NCBI GenBank assembly: GCA_019090895.1
Contig: JAHRVB010000187.1
Coordinates: forward strand, 1 to 49,795
Length of the DNA stretch: 49,795 nucleotides
Source of the DNA: Kangiellaceae bacterium
Lineage (GTDB): Bacteria > Pseudomonadota > Gammaproteobacteria > Enterobacterales > Kangiellaceae
Direction: 5' to 3'
Below the pieces are notes generated by a model. The model had not been told where the DNA came from and did no database searches. It saw nothing but the letters and a program-made list of their open reading frames with translations. The position numbers and the translations under genes were made by a program. Positions 33,768-44,438 of the stretch are shown piece by piece. How positions within the stretch are numbered: the stretch's first letter is position 1; each line of letters starts with the position of its first letter.

Positions 33768-34451
33768 ATGAAAATATTATTAGTTGACGACGATCTCGAA
33801 CTCTGTCACTTGCTTAAAGAATACCTAGAGCAAGAAAGTATGTCAGTGGAACTTGCACACGATGGGGCAAGTGCATTAGATTTAGTAGCAACCAAACAAT
33901 ATGAACTTCTAATTCTCGATGTCATGATGCCAACGATGAATGGTTTCGAAACTCTTTCAGCATTGAGGAAGAGTAGTGAATTACCGGTAATAATGCTCAC
34001 CGCAAAGGGCGAGAAAATTGACCGTATTGTGGGTTTAGAAATGGGAGCCGATGATTACGTTGCTAAACCTTGTGACCCTAGAGAGCTAGTCGCCAGAATA
34101 AGAGCGGTTTCGCGTAGAACTCAAAACCATCAAAAAAATCGAGCGGTCGTTGAACAAACTCAGTTAGATGATGTGCTACTCAGTCATAGTACACGAATAG
34201 TAAAAGTATCCGCTGATGTTGTTGATTTAACATCAACAGAATTTGATTTCCTTGAACTGTTGATAGCGCATGCGGGTACAATTGTATCGCGAGAGAAATT
34301 AAGTTCGGAAGTTCTTGGGAAAAGATTACAAACGTTCGATCGAAGCATCGATATGCACATCAGCAACTTAAGAAAAAAATTGGGAAAGCGCTCTGATGGG
34401 CTTGAACGAATTAAGACGATCCGTGGAAACGGCTATCAATATTTGAAATGA
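33768..34451 (+). CDS. cpxR: Response regulator CpxR (OmpR family)
   Basis: 227 residues. Receiver domain 1-115 with acidic pocket DDD (7-9), phosphoacceptor D51, and the conserved Thr and Lys in MLTAKGE and VAKP. The C-terminal winged helix (about 130-227) has LTSTEFDFLELLIAH and RTIRGNGYQYL-type ends. It sits between the divergent CpxP-like gene and cpxA, which supports the CpxR name. It controls envelope stress genes. Confidence 0.88.
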   Translation: MKILLVDDDLELCHLLKEYLEQESMSVELAHDGASALDLVATKQYELLILDVMMPTMNGFETLSALRKSSELPVIMLTAKGEKIDRIVGLEMGADDYVAKPCDPRELVARIRAVSRRTQNHQKNRAVVEQTQLDDVLLSHSTRIVKVSADVVDLTSTEFDFLELLIAHAGTIVSREKLSSEVLGKRLQTFDRSIDMHISNLRKKLGKRSDGLERIKTIRGNGYQYLK

Positions 34452-34463
34452 GCCCCTGAAGTT

Positions 34464-35837
34464 ATGCCGCATAATCTATTAAAAATAAGACTATTCTGGA
34501 AAATTTTGCTGTGGTTTTGGCTGGTATTCGCAGTCGTATTTTCTGTTAATATTTTCGTTTCTCAAATGAACAGTGAAAATTCTCGTTTTCGTCCGATTCC
34601 ACCCCATTTATTCGAACAGCTGGATAATACTAGAATAAAACTCGAATATCTTTTAGAACAAGAAAAGTCCCGCAACAAACGTTCTCGCAGGCACTTCCTA
34701 AGAAACACATTCTTGCTCAATGATGAGGGACAGGATTATTTTGGAAAAAGGACTCCAGGATTGCTTTCTGAACTTCATCATCGAATCCTCGATGAAAAAA
34801 AGCCTTTAACCGGTGTAAAAAAACGCTTGTTATATTTTGGAGGTGTCAAAGTCCACCATAAAGGTGAAGGATATCGACTCTATCTTACCCAGCGATTCTC
34901 AGTCCTAAGCAGCGGATACCTTGGTTTTTTTATTCGAGAGTTCGCCTTAAATTTATTATTTTCTACTTTTCTGGTTAGTTTCCCGGTTAGCTTTTTACTT
35001 GCCTGGGTATTTACTCGACCTATTCGAAGATTGCAATTAGCAATTACCGAAATGTCCGATGATTTAAAAAATAAGAAGAGCTTACAAAAACTTACCGGCC
35101 GCCAAGATGAATTTGGAGATCTCGCAAAGGACTTCGAAAGCATGGCAAGTCATGTTGAAAAAATTATCGCGTCGAAAAATAGATTGATCGGCGACGTTTC
35201 CCACGAACTGAGAACACCACTAGCGCGCTTGCAAATAGCGATTGGTTTAGCGAATAAAAAATCACCTGAAAAATTAAAAAAAGAATTAGCTAGAATCAAG
35301 CTGGAAGCGGACAGGATGAATCAAATGATATCCAGCTTGTTAGATTATGCAAAATCTGATGATGCAGCTTTCGAACCAAAAATCGAACAATTCGATTTGG
35401 CAAAATTGATCATCGTGATTGTTAAAGATCTTGAATTTGAAGCACAACAACAACAAATAACTATCACCACAGATATTACAGAAGATTTCTTGTTCTCGGG
35501 AGAACAAAGCTCAGTCGTGAGCTGTATCGAGAACATCTTACGAAACGCACTTCGCTATGCAGAAACATCAATTAAAATTCTCGCCTTTTTGGATGCTGAA
35601 AAACGTAATATTTCTATATTAATTGAAGACGATGGCTGCGGGGTTCCTGAAGAGCAACTGGAGAAAATCTTCGATGCCTTTTATCGCCCACAAAGCGATC
35701 GTTCTCGCGACTCTGGCGGAGCAGGACTCGGATTGTCAATTGCTAAAAAGATTGTAGTCGCCCATAAAGGTGAAATATCGGCAACTAATATCAGTCCCCA
35801 CGGACTAAAGATAGAGATCTATTTTCCGAGCAAGTAA
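34464..35837 (+). CDS. cpxA: Sensor histidine kinase CpxA
   Basis: 457 residues, the same length as E. coli CpxA. Transmembrane helices lie at about 11-30 and 155-180, framing a periplasmic sensor domain. A HAMP domain follows (RPIRRLQLAITEMSDDL), then the H-box DVSHELRTPLARL (His near 246) and an ATPase domain with N-box LRNALRYAE, EDDGCGVPEE and GGAGLGLSIA. It phosphorylates and dephosphorylates CpxR. It is 12 bp after cpxR, so cotranscribed. Confidence 0.88.
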   Translation: MPHNLLKIRLFWKILLWFWLVFAVVFSVNIFVSQMNSENSRFRPIPPHLFEQLDNTRIKLEYLLEQEKSRNKRSRRHFLRNTFLLNDEGQDYFGKRTPGLLSELHHRILDEKKPLTGVKKRLLYFGGVKVHHKGEGYRLYLTQRFSVLSSGYLGFFIREFALNLLFSTFLVSFPVSFLLAWVFTRPIRRLQLAITEMSDDLKNKKSLQKLTGRQDEFGDLAKDFESMASHVEKIIASKNRLIGDVSHELRTPLARLQIAIGLANKKSPEKLKKELARIKLEADRMNQMISSLLDYAKSDDAAFEPKIEQFDLAKLIIVIVKDLEFEAQQQQITITTDITEDFLFSGEQSSVVSCIENILRNALRYAETSIKILAFLDAEKRNISILIEDDGCGVPEEQLEKIFDAFYRPQSDRSRDSGGAGLGLSIAKKIVVAHKGEISATNISPHGLKIEIYFPSK

Positions 35838-35886
35838 CCAAATATTTTACTTCGGACAGGTTCAATTGGAGCTATTCTACGCAATG

Positions 35887-36528
35887 CTATACCCAATAAA
35901 CGGTTTTTGTCATGACTTTTGCCATTGATTTCATCACCAATTTTACTGGAGCAGGAAGAGCGGCTCCCCCCGCTTCTATTGCCACCGTTGCGTGATGTTC
36001 TTCATCCTGTTTCATTTGCTCAATAATGACGCGGCTTTTTAAGTCTCCTTGGGGCAATTGCTTCAAATGACTATCGAGATGCTTTACCACCTGATGCTCA
36101 GTTTCCGCGACAAATCCTAAACTCCATTTGTCACCCAAAGCGCCTGCAACCGCTCCGATGGTAAATGAACTAGCATACCAAAGCGGATTCAATAAACTGG
36201 TTCGACTATCAAGTTGACTCAGGCGATCGGAACACCATTGCAAATGGTCATTTTCTTCCGCAGCAGATTGTTCCATCTTTTCTCTCACTTCTGGCAATTT
36301 TGCTGTCAGCGCTTGCCCCTGATAAAGTGCTTGAGCACAGACTTCACCACAGTGGTTAATTCTCATTAACCCTGCTGCATGGCTCTTTTCTTGAGCTGAA
36401 AGTTTAGATTCATCAGCAAGATGATCAGAAGGATTTTTTCTTTCTGTTACTTGGTAACCGCCAAATAATGTTCTTAGTGCGTTATCAGTGACTGATATTA
36501 GTTTGTCGACCGGTGAAGTTGGGAACAT
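35887..36528 (-). CDS. coq7: Demethoxyubiquinone hydroxylase Coq7
   Basis: 213 residues. The diiron ligands are clear: [35 protein letters not shown] and DEEHH. It hydroxylates 2-polyprenyl-3-methyl-6-methoxy-1,4-benzoquinone in ubiquinone synthesis. Many gammaproteobacteria use Coq7 where E. coli uses UbiF. Two other genes tied to the ubiquinone pathway (ubiD, fre) lie about 2 kb away. Confidence 0.95.
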   Translation of the reverse strand: MFPTSPVDKLISVTDNALRTLFGGYQVTERKNPSDHLADESKLSAQEKSHAAGLMRINHCGEVCAQALYQGQALTAKLPEVREKMEQSAAEENDHLQWCSDRLSQLDSRTSLLNPLWYASSFTIGAVAGALGDKWSLGFVAETEHQVVKHLDSHLKQLPQGDLKSRVIIEQMKQDEEHHATVAIEAGGAALPAPVKLVMKSMAKVMTKTVYWV

Positions 36529-36680
36529 ATTGCTCTCTAAAAACCTTGATTATTGCTAGAACTGGTTGATCATATTAAGTTATTATCCTTTAGATGTTGA
36601 GTTAGAGCAATGCTAAGTCATTTTTAACTCAACCAAATCCTACTATGTATCTGCATAATAAAGAGAATTGGAATTCACGA

Positions 36681-38168
36681 ATGAGCGGAAAGACCGAATT
36701 AAATGATCTACGTCTGCTGGTAAAATCTAAAAACCCGATAATCACCATAGAGACTCACGAAGAAAATCGGGCGGTGGAACTAGTCACTCAACTTGCTATT
36801 CACTTCAACAAACCGGTATTCGGCTGGGACAGAGTCGACGGTATTCAAAGGGTAGACCTTGCTCATGATCTTGCTGAAATTGAGGATAGCAAAGAGCCAT
36901 TACATGCTTTAAAGCATATCAAGTCGGTTCAACGGCCAGGCATTTTCATTCTCTGTGATTTTCATCCCTATTTCGAAAATGAACCAAAAATTGTCCGTCT
37001 TATCAAAGAAATTGCAATTGACTATCATATCAAAAGTCACACCCTCATTTTCGTTTCCCATAAGATTGATCTGCCAGCAGAAGTAAGACGGTTTTCTGCA
37101 AAATTTCATCTCGCATTGCCAACGCCAATCCAATTAGAAAAACTAGTAAGAGAAGAAGCTAACATTTGGTCCAAAGCACACCATGGAAAAAAAGTAAAAA
37201 CGGATTCAGAAACGCTCAAGAAACTAGTTCGCAATTTAAAAGGAATGACTTTTGCTGATGCACGAACACTCATTAGAAACGTTATTTCTGATGGTGCAAT
37301 TACTGAAGAGGAGCTACCTCAAGTTAACAAAGCAAAATTTGAATTACTCGACATGGATGGTGTGCTCAGTTTTGAATACGAAACCTCAAAATTCACCGAA
37401 GTGGGTGGCTTGGCGAATCTCAAGAGCTGGTTGAAGCAAAGAAAAGCCGTTTTTCTGGACCAAAATATTCCACTAGACCCACCAAAAGGCTTGATGCTAC
37501 TCGGTATTCAAGGCGCAGGTAAAAGTCTCGCGGCTAAGGCTGTTGCGGGTATGTGGGGACTCGCTTTACTTCGTCTTGATTTCGGGACGCTCTATAATAA
37601 ATATCACGGAGAGACTGAGAAAAACTTGCGTGAATCACTCAAAATGGCGGAATTGATGGCTCCCTGCGTATTGTGGTTAGACGAAGTGGAAAAAGGCCTT
37701 TCCAGTGGCGAAAGCGACGGTGGAACCTCACAGCGTTTATTAGCGACTTTGCTAACTTGGATGGCAGAAAACACCCATCAAGTATTTATTGTTGCTACAG
37801 CGAACGATATTAGCAAACTACCGCCAGAATTAATGCGTAAAGGTCGGCTGGACGAAATATTCTTTGTCGATCTCCCGGATCATCAATCCCGTCAAGATAT
37901 ATTCAAAATCCATTTAACACGGAGAGGTCAAATTGCTGATTCTTTTGACCTGCCAAAACTAGCGGAAGTGAGCGATGGATTCACAGGCTCAGAAATTGAA
38001 CAAGCCGTGGTGTCAGCCCTATACCGAGCTTATGGCGGAGGAAGCCCAATGAATACGATTTCTGTTGTTGAAACGATAAAACAGACGAAACCAATATCCA
38101 TAGTTATGGCTGAGAAAGTACAAGCTTTAAGAGATTGGGCAAAAGAAAGAACAGTGCCGGCTAACTAG
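36681..38168 (+). CDS. Ycf46-like AAA family ATPase
   Basis: 495 residues from the ATG at 36681 (MSGKTELNDLRLLVKSKNPIITIETHEE), where the family usually begins; an in-frame ATG 12 codons earlier lacks a ribosome site. The N-terminal 220 residues are a degenerate P-loop-like domain. The AAA domain has Walker A GIQGAGKSLAAK, Walker B VLWLDEVEKGL, and the second region of homology PPELMRKGRLDEIFF. Cyanobacterial Ycf46 is linked to CO2/bicarbonate use; the role in this organism is unknown. Divergent from coq7. Confidence 0.82.
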   Translation: MSGKTELNDLRLLVKSKNPIITIETHEENRAVELVTQLAIHFNKPVFGWDRVDGIQRVDLAHDLAEIEDSKEPLHALKHIKSVQRPGIFILCDFHPYFENEPKIVRLIKEIAIDYHIKSHTLIFVSHKIDLPAEVRRFSAKFHLALPTPIQLEKLVREEANIWSKAHHGKKVKTDSETLKKLVRNLKGMTFADARTLIRNVISDGAITEEELPQVNKAKFELLDMDGVLSFEYETSKFTEVGGLANLKSWLKQRKAVFLDQNIPLDPPKGLMLLGIQGAGKSLAAKAVAGMWGLALLRLDFGTLYNKYHGETEKNLRESLKMAELMAPCVLWLDEVEKGLSSGESDGGTSQRLLATLLTWMAENTHQVFIVATANDISKLPPELMRKGRLDEIFFVDLPDHQSRQDIFKIHLTRRGQIADSFDLPKLAEVSDGFTGSEIEQAVVSALYRAYGGGSPMNTISVVETIKQTKPISIVMAEKVQALRDWAKERTVPAN

Positions 38169-38219
38169 ATTTATGAAAGTCGGTCTGGAGACTCAAGACA
38201 ACTAAAACTAAACGAAGAG

Positions 38220-38945
38220 CTAGTCTATTTCACCTTTTTCTCGCTTAATATTAAGCATGTCTGAATGTATTTGAGACTTATTGACTCCTTTCTCACGCAG
38301 TGCATTATATACGGCCATCACCATCGGTTCAGAACCACTTATATAATAATCCTTTTCGATTAGTTCTTTGTCACTGCAATTCATTGCCGACTCGTGTGGA
38401 AACCCCGTAGCGCCTTGCCAACTATCATCATCACCTGAAACAACAGGCGTATAACTAAAATTTCCATTGTCCTTTTCCCATTGGATAATTAAATCATGTT
38501 GATACAAGTCATCGGTGACTTGAGCACCAAGATAAAGCTCTATTTGTCGCTCGACTTTTTGAGCAAAAGCACTCTCAATCATGCTTTTCATTGGTGAAAA
38601 ACCGGTGCCTCCTGCAATAATAACCAAATTTCTAGTGCTGTCATTTAGATAACAACCGCCATAGGCTCCTTCAAGAGTATACTCAGCCGTGCCTTCAAAT
38701 AAGTTAATCATTTCCTGAGCTAAGGAATGACCATCAACAAGTCGCACGTGCAATTCCAAAAAACTTCTTTCTTCAGGAGCACTAGCAATCGACAATGGTA
38801 CCTTTTTACCATCTGGCATATGCAAAATAATATATTGGCCACCTTTGAAATCAAAAAGTCGATGATCTTCGGGGACTATCCGAATTCTGTGAATTTGCTC
38901 ATTGAGCTGAGTGACATCTTTTGTGCGACAATTAAATTCCGTCAT
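38220..38945 (-). CDS. fre: NAD(P)H-flavin reductase
   Basis: 241 residues from the ATG at 38945; this ATG overlaps the ubiD stop (ATGA), so translation is likely coupled. It starts [14 protein letters not shown], as in E. coli Fre. An FAD/flavin-binding barrel ([24 protein letters not shown]) is followed by the NAD(P) half ([26 protein letters not shown]). It reduces free FMN/FAD. Next to ubiD it may supply reduced FMN for the prenylated flavin that UbiD needs. Confidence 0.93.
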   Translation of the reverse strand: MTEFNCRTKDVTQLNEQIHRIRIVPEDHRLFDFKGGQYIILHMPDGKKVPLSIASAPEERSFLELHVRLVDGHSLAQEMINLFEGTAEYTLEGAYGGCYLNDSTRNLVIIAGGTGFSPMKSMIESAFAQKVERQIELYLGAQVTDDLYQHDLIIQWEKDNGNFSYTPVVSGDDDSWQGATGFPHESAMNCSDKELIEKDYYISGSEPMVMAVYNALREKGVNKSQIHSDMLNIKREKGEID

Positions 38946-40420
38946 ATTCCTAATTGGTTCCATATTTCATCAATTTTTAATTTAACTTGAGCATCACGTT
39001 CAATTGACACTCCCCACTCTCTGGTGGTTTCACCAGGCCACTTATTTGTGGCATCGATACCCATTTTAGACCCTAATCCGGAAACTGGCGAGGCAAAATC
39101 TAAGTAATCGATAGGGGTATTATCAATTAGTGTGGTATCTCTACTAGGATCTACTCGGGTAGTAAGTGCCCAAATGACATCATTCCAATCTCGAGCGTTT
39201 ACATCGTCATCGGTAACAATGACAAATTTAGTGTACATAAACTGTCTCAAAAAGCTCCAAACTCCCATCATTATTCTTTTCGCATGACCAGGGTATTGTT
39301 TCTTAATAGTGACTATCGCCATCCTGTAAGAACAACCTTCAGGAGGTAAATAAAAATCAACGATTTCGGGGTATTGCTTTTGCAGTAGCGGGATAAATAC
39401 TTCGTTCAGTGCAACACCTAAAACAGCTGGTTCGTCCGGCGGTCGTCCAGTATAGGTAGAATGGTAAATAGGTGACTTGCGGTGAGTTATTTTTTCAATT
39501 GTAAAAACTGGAAAAGATTCAACTTCATTGTAGTAGCCCGTGTGGTCACCGTAAGGTCCTTCATCCGCAAATTCTTCGGGATAAATATACCCTTCTAAAA
39601 CAAATTCTGCAGAAGCTGGAATCTGAAGATCATTGCCTAGACAATCAGCCACTTTCGTTTTTTCACCACGCAATAACCCAGCAAACGCATATTCAGATAA
39701 AGCATCTGGTATCGGAGTAACCGCCGCAAGTATCGTCGCGGGATCTGCGCCAAGAGCAACGCTCACTGGAAATGGTTTACCTGGATGTTCTTGTTGCCAC
39801 TCTTTAAAATCGAGCGCCCCCCCGCGATGAGACAACCAACGCAGTATCACTTTATTCTTAGCAATAACTTGCTGTCGGTATATGCCTAAATTTTGTCTCT
39901 TTTTTTGAGGTCCTTTAGTGATTACCAGACCCCAAGTAATTAAAGGTGCAACATCGCCAGGCCAGCATGTTTGAATTGGTAATTTAGAAAGGTTGACTTC
40001 TTCACCTTGCAAGACGACTTCTTGGCAAGCAGGTTTTTTAACTTCTTTCGCAGCCATATTAAGCACTTTTTTAAAAATAGGTGCTTTATCCCAGGCATCT
40101 TTTAAACTAGCAGGCGGTTCAGGTTCTTTTAAGAACGCCAATAACTTTCCGACTTCTCTAAGCTGCGATACATCATCGCAGCCCATCGCTTCGGCCACTC
40201 GTCGTGGAGAGCCGAATAAATTAGTTAATACTGGGGTATCAAAACCAACAGGGTTTTCGAATAAAAGTGCTGGACCATCCATTCGAAGAACACGGTCCGA
40301 AATTTCAGTCATTTCTAAATTTGGATCGACGGGGTATTGAATTCTTTTCAGATCACCTTTTGATTCAAGGAAGTCGAGAAACTCCCTTAAATCTTTATAC
40401 TTAACTGTCGGATTTAACAT
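38942..40420 (-). CDS. ubiD: 4-hydroxy-3-polyprenylbenzoate decarboxylase UbiD
   Basis: 492 residues, full length. The prenyl-FMN/metal region RAFAG-type and the [13 protein letters not shown] segment with the catalytic Glu are present. Further conserved parts: [28 protein letters not shown] and [12 protein letters not shown]. It decarboxylates the polyprenylated hydroxybenzoate ring in ubiquinone synthesis. It lies 54 bp downstream of rho and precedes fre, as the E. coli pair ubiD-fre. Confidence 0.97.
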   Translation of the reverse strand: MLNPTVKYKDLREFLDFLESKGDLKRIQYPVDPNLEMTEISDRVLRMDGPALLFENPVGFDTPVLTNLFGSPRRVAEAMGCDDVSQLREVGKLLAFLKEPEPPASLKDAWDKAPIFKKVLNMAAKEVKKPACQEVVLQGEEVNLSKLPIQTCWPGDVAPLITWGLVITKGPQKKRQNLGIYRQQVIAKNKVILRWLSHRGGALDFKEWQQEHPGKPFPVSVALGADPATILAAVTPIPDALSEYAFAGLLRGEKTKVADCLGNDLQIPASAEFVLEGYIYPEEFADEGPYGDHTGYYNEVESFPVFTIEKITHRKSPIYHSTYTGRPPDEPAVLGVALNEVFIPLLQKQYPEIVDFYLPPEGCSYRMAIVTIKKQYPGHAKRIMMGVWSFLRQFMYTKFVIVTDDDVNARDWNDVIWALTTRVDPSRDTTLIDNTPIDYLDFASPVSGLGSKMGIDATNKWPGETTREWGVSIERDAQVKLKIDEIWNQLGI

Positions 40421-40474
40421 GGTGGGCTGTTTTCACCTTATTCAAAAAAATACCAATGCGAAAACAAAACTGAG

Positions 40475-41743
40475 TTAGTTCTTACCGCGTTGCTTCATTG
40501 AATTGAAAAACTCATCATTAGTTTTTGTCATCGCTAATTTATCAATTAAGAATTCCATCGCTTCTATCTCTTGCATTGGATGAAGTATCTTTCTTAGAAT
40601 CCACATTTTTTGAAGCTCTTCTGCAGTCGTGAGTAAATCTTCTTTTCTTGTACCACTACGATTGAAATTAATAGCAGGAAATACTCTTTTTTCAGCGATT
40701 TTACGATCAAGATGTAATTCCAAATTACCCGTACCTTTAAATTCTTCGTAAATAACTTCGTCCATCTTCGAGCCCGTATCAACAAGCGCTGTAGCGATGA
40801 TAGTCAAGCTACCACCCTCTTCAATATTTCTCGCAGCACCAAAAAAGCGTTTCGGTCTCTGCAAAGCGTTAGCATCGACACCACCGGTTAACACTTTACC
40901 TGACGAGGGAACAACAGTGTTGTATGCTCGAGCCAATCGGGTAATTGAGTCGAGTAAAATAATAACGTCCTTCTTATGCTCAACCAATCGTTTGGCTTTT
41001 TCAATCACCATTTCAGCCACTTGAACGTGTCGACTTGCGGGTTCGTCAAAGGTGGAAGCTACGACTTCGCCCCTTACTGAGCGTTCCATTTCTGTGACTT
41101 CTTCAGGTCTCTCATCGATTAATAAAACAATGAGCAAGCAATCAGGATTGTTTGCGGTGATCGATTGAGCAATATTTTGCATCATCATCGTTTTACCAGC
41201 TTTCGGAGGAGAAACTAGTAAACCCCGTTGCCCCTTACCGATAGGTGAAGCTAAATCAATAATTCTTGCCGTTATATCTTCACTAGAACCGTTACCGCGC
41301 TCTATTACCATTCTTTCGTCGGGATGTAATGGCGTTAGGTTTTCAAATAATATTTTGTTTTTTGCATTTTCAGGGCTATCAAAATTGATTTCTCTAATTT
41401 TCAATAGCGCAAAATATCTTTCACCGTGTTTGGGCGGGCGAATTTTACCGGAAATAGTGTCGCCAGTTCTAAGGCTAAACCTGCGGATTTGGCTAGGTGA
41501 CACATAGATATCGTCAGGTCCTGCTAAATAAGAGGAATTAGCATTTCTAAGGAATCCAAATCCATCAGGAAGAATTTCTAACACACCGTCGCCGAATATA
41601 TCTTCGCCACTTTTTGCATGCGCCTTAAGGATAGCAAAAATGATATCCTGTTTTCTCATTCGGGCAACATCATCTAAGCCGGCGTCTTTAGCCATTTGGG
41701 CGAGTTTTGTTACCGATAGTAATTTGATTTCTGATAAATTCAT
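40475..41743 (-). CDS. rho: Transcription termination factor Rho
   Basis: 422 residues, nearly identical in layout to E. coli Rho: helical N-terminal domain ([18 protein letters not shown]), cold-shock RNA-binding domain ([19 protein letters not shown]), and the ATPase with Walker [12 protein letters not shown], Walker [17 protein letters not shown] and the secondary RNA-binding segments [16 protein letters not shown] and [18 protein letters not shown]. It is an RNA translocase that ends transcription. Oddly, the bases just before the ATG are ACCTCCT, not a Shine-Dalgarno sequence. Confidence 0.98.
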   Translation of the reverse strand: MNLSEIKLLSVTKLAQMAKDAGLDDVARMRKQDIIFAILKAHAKSGEDIFGDGVLEILPDGFGFLRNANSSYLAGPDDIYVSPSQIRRFSLRTGDTISGKIRPPKHGERYFALLKIREINFDSPENAKNKILFENLTPLHPDERMVIERGNGSSEDITARIIDLASPIGKGQRGLLVSPPKAGKTMMMQNIAQSITANNPDCLLIVLLIDERPEEVTEMERSVRGEVVASTFDEPASRHVQVAEMVIEKAKRLVEHKKDVIILLDSITRLARAYNTVVPSSGKVLTGGVDANALQRPKRFFGAARNIEEGGSLTIIATALVDTGSKMDEVIYEEFKGTGNLELHLDRKIAEKRVFPAINFNRSGTRKEDLLTTAEELQKMWILRKILHPMQEIEAMEFLIDKLAMTKTNDEFFNSMKQRGKN

Positions 41744-42252
41744 AGGAGGTACTTGTTGGTTAGAATATTTATTGATTTAAATACTTTATTTATTGAATAA
41801 GGGAATCTTTATTTAAGAAATGAGGCGACCTTGTTTGGCCTAAATACTTTGATTATTTTTTGCCCATCATTAAAACTGACTGCAGATAATAAAAAGAGTG
41901 TCAGAATTAAAATCCTGTCGATTTTCTCATTATTTGTATTCTTGAACGTTTTGCCTATTTAAGCTGAAAATCGACCCGAGCACACATTTTCGACAAAGTT
42001 GATAACGTTAGTGCAATTTAAACTTGATTAATTTATCCGGTTCGGAGAATGGCTCGAAACAAGCGACTGACTGAAAAATAGCACTAAATTTATTTGTTGT
42101 CCAGTTTTTCACTAGTGAGGTGTAATTTTACCGAGAAAAACGATATAAAATAACGATTTGATCGATTCTTGGCTAATAGAGAGAATAATTATAGAAAATA
42201 AAGTGGTCGTTTCAGTTCAATACTCTATCAAACTGAAACTTCGCAACCAAAT
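41744..42252 (-). promoter_or_regulatory. Long rho leader (trxA-rho intergenic region)
   Basis: 509 bp without a convincing gene. E. coli rho also has a long leader that is subject to Rho-dependent autoregulation; the same is inferred here. Visible items: an inverted repeat GTCGATTTT/AAAATCGAC (41917-41925 with 41967-41975, 41-nt loop), a 7-codon frame MRKSTGF and a 10-codon frame MCARVDFQLK, neither with a good ribosome site, and a T/A-rich end ACCTCCT just before the ATG. Confidence 0.55.
42209..42239 (-). terminator. Hairpin after trxA
   Basis: Perfect 9-bp stem (GTTTCAGTT with AACTGAAAC) and a 13-nt loop, 14 bp past the trxA stop. On the minus strand the following bases GACCACTTTATTTT are only moderately T-rich. 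Partial termination between trxA and rho is possible. Confidence 0.5.
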
Positions 42253-42579
42253 TTATATATTGCTATCAATAAATGCTGCAAGTTGAGATTTGCTCACTGC
42301 CCCAACTTGTTGTGCTTCAACACTACCATTCTTAACCAATATCAGTGTTGGAATTCCTCGAACGCCATACTGGGGTGCCGTTGCTTGATTCTCGTCAATA
42401 TTAAGTTTGGCAATTTTGATTTTACCCGCATACTCGGTTGATAACTCATCAAGAATCGGTGCAATCATTTTGCACGGTCCGCACCACTCTGCCCAAAAAT
42501 CGACTAATACAGGGATTTCAGATTTAAGTACTTCAGCTTCAAAACTATCATCAGTTAAATGAATAACTTGCTCGCTCAT
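42253..42579 (-). CDS. trxA: Thioredoxin 1
   Basis: 108 residues, E. coli-like length. Redox motif W32-C33-G34-P35-C36, preceded by LVDFWAEW, and the cis-proline loop VRGIPTL. It reduces protein disulfides in the cytosol together with thioredoxin reductase. The trxA-rho order with rhlB divergent is typical of gammaproteobacteria. RBS GGAG-like sequence precedes the ATG. Confidence 0.97.
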   Translation of the reverse strand: MSEQVIHLTDDSFEAEVLKSEIPVLVDFWAEWCGPCKMIAPILDELSTEYAGKIKIAKLNIDENQATAPQYGVRGIPTLILVKNGSVEAQQVGAVSKSQLAAFIDSNI

Positions 42580-42771
42580 TTGTTTTATTCTCCGGTCTAT
42601 GAATCGCTCTATATTAGAGTATTTTCAATTAGTATCGATATCGCTACTTTAATGCTACTATCTGTTTTTCGTGCCAAGGTCGGATAACTGCTAGGCAGCC
42701 CGAGTTTGATCAACAATTGAAGACATTCGCTCTATTTTGCAGCTTGCTAACACAAGTTGCAACCAGAGAAA

Positions 42772-42790
42772 GCAAAAAGTCACTTTTTGC
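42772..42790 (+). promoter_or_regulatory. Hairpin in the rhlB leader
   Basis: GCAAAAAG/CTTTTTGC, an 8-bp perfect stem with a TCA loop, 51 bp before the rhlB start codon. It may act in transcript processing or attenuation; no T-tract follows beyond the stem. Confidence 0.45.
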
Positions 42791-42841
42791 CATCAATCTT
42801 GGCAAATTAAAAATTGCAATACCGAAGGCAGATCATCACAT

Positions 42842-44083
42842 ATGGTTACCCATTTATCACAGACTCGCTTTGACTCAATGGGGTTACACCCTAAATTGTT
42901 ACAATCTCTTAATGAGTTGGGCTATGAGTATGCGACCCCTATTCAAGCAGAAGCGATTCCATTATTGATGTCCGGCAAAGATGTTGCTGGGCAAGCACAA
43001 ACGGGGACCGGAAAGACCAATGCGTTTTTGCTAGCGTCACTTCATGAGTTATTAACCTTGCCGGCAGTTGAAGATAGAAGAGAAAATGAGCCTAGAGCCT
43101 TCATCATAGCCCCTACCAGAGAGTTAGTCATTCAAATATACGAAGATGCTAAGACCCTTGCTAAATTCACCGATCTAAAGATCGAAGTCGCCTTTGGTGG
43201 CGCTGATTACGCAAAACAACGGGATTCGATCGCTGCTGGTGTGGATGTACTTATCGGAACGGTGGGACGTTTGAAAGATTATTTGAATCAAAGTGTATAT
43301 AGCTTTTATAGCTTAGATTGCGTGGTACTAGATGAAGCCGATCGAATGTTTGATCTTGGGTTTATTGATGATATTCGCTACTTCTTCCGCAGTATGCCAA
43401 ATCCGAGTGAACGGCTCAATATGCTTTTTTCTGCTACATTATCTAATCGGGTAAAAGAGCTCGCTTATGAACATATGAATACTCCGACTCACATTCATGT
43501 AGAACCCGATGAAGTCACAGCCGGTAAAATTGAAGAGTTGCTTTTTTATCCAAGTAATCAAGAAAAACTCCCCCTGTTGGTCGGACTGATGCAACAACAA
43601 GAACCCAGTAAGTCGATAGTCTTTACTAATACTAAGCGCAAAGCAGAACAAGTATGGTTATGTTTGAAGAGTAATGGTTATAACGCAGGATTATTAACGG
43701 GCGACGTTCAACAGAAAAAAAGAATGCGATTACTCGATGAACTAAAAGCAGGAAAAATCGATATTCTAATAGCCACCGATGTCGCAGCTCGCGGACTACA
43801 TATTGACAAAGTCAGCCATGTTTTTAACTTTGACCTACCCGACGATGCAGAAGACTATGTACATCGAATTGGTCGGACTGCGAGAGCTGGAGCAAGCGGT
43901 GTAGCAATATCATTTGCGTGCGAAGATGCTGCCTTCAATTTACCGGCGATTGAAAAATATATAGCTCATGCAATACCCACCGAAGATGTATCGGCAGAAT
44001 TATTACCAGAAATAAAAATTCCAGAAAGCAAACCACGCTCTTATAATAAGAGCAGACCAAAGAGAAGACCTGATCGGCGATAA
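42842..44083 (+). CDS. rhlB: DEAD-box RNA helicase RhlB
   Basis: 413 residues from the ATG at 42842 (MVTHLSQTRFDSMGLHPK), matching the family start; a longer frame upstream is not conserved. Motifs: TPIQAEAIP (Q), AQTGTGKT (I), PTRELVIQ (Ia), DEADRMFDLGF (II), FSATLS (III), TDVAARGLHI and HRIGRTARAG (V, VI). The C-terminal basic tail (KSRPKRRPDRR) is short. RhlB unwinds RNA in the degradosome with RNase E. Divergent from trxA, as in E. coli. Confidence 0.95.
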   Translation: MVTHLSQTRFDSMGLHPKLLQSLNELGYEYATPIQAEAIPLLMSGKDVAGQAQTGTGKTNAFLLASLHELLTLPAVEDRRENEPRAFIIAPTRELVIQIYEDAKTLAKFTDLKIEVAFGGADYAKQRDSIAAGVDVLIGTVGRLKDYLNQSVYSFYSLDCVVLDEADRMFDLGFIDDIRYFFRSMPNPSERLNMLFSATLSNRVKELAYEHMNTPTHIHVEPDEVTAGKIEELLFYPSNQEKLPLLVGLMQQQEPSKSIVFTNTKRKAEQVWLCLKSNGYNAGLLTGDVQQKKRMRLLDELKAGKIDILIATDVAARGLHIDKVSHVFNFDLPDDAEDYVHRIGRTARAGASGVAISFACEDAAFNLPAIEKYIAHAIPTEDVSAELLPEIKIPESKPRSYNKSRPKRRPDRR

Positions 44084-44188
44084 CGAGCCATAAGATTAGT
44101 ACTTTCATGCTCAAAACAAGCTTTCACAGGAAATTAACTTTTGGGATTTTCGTACTATCGTCTTGCAGTTTTTGTGAAGGTAATTTAG

Positions 44189-44434
44189 GTGGCTGAAAAT
44201 ACCGATATCGCTGAAGATCAGCTGTTACAAGTAGAAGGTCTACGCTGCCCTGAACCGGTTATGATGATTCGAAAATCGATTCGCGCTATGACTTCTGGTG
44301 AGATTCTTAAAGTGCTCGCAGATGACCCATCAACTAAAAGAGACATCCCAAGTTTCTGCGAATTTATGGAACACCAGTTAATCGCAAGCGACACACAGCA
44401 GCTACCCTATCAATATTGGATTAAAAAAGGATAA
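44189..44434 (+). CDS. tusA: Sulfur carrier protein TusA
   Basis: 81 residues from a GTG start (AAGG lies 8 bp upstream). The CPxP-type motif LRCPEPVMM holds the persulfide cysteine C20. TusA takes sulfur from IscS and passes it on for 2-thiouridine formation in tRNA wobble positions. Length and the DPSTKRDIP segment are typical. Followed by the DUF1285 gene after 4 bp. Confidence 0.95.
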   Translation: MAENTDIAEDQLLQVEGLRCPEPVMMIRKSIRAMTSGEILKVLADDPSTKRDIPSFCEFMEHQLIASDTQQLPYQYWIKKG

Positions 44435-44438
44435 AACA

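Noticed and set aside
42717-42968. 83-residue frame upstream of rhlB
   Set aside because: It overlaps the rhlB start in another frame and shows no family pattern; the rhlB leader explains the space.
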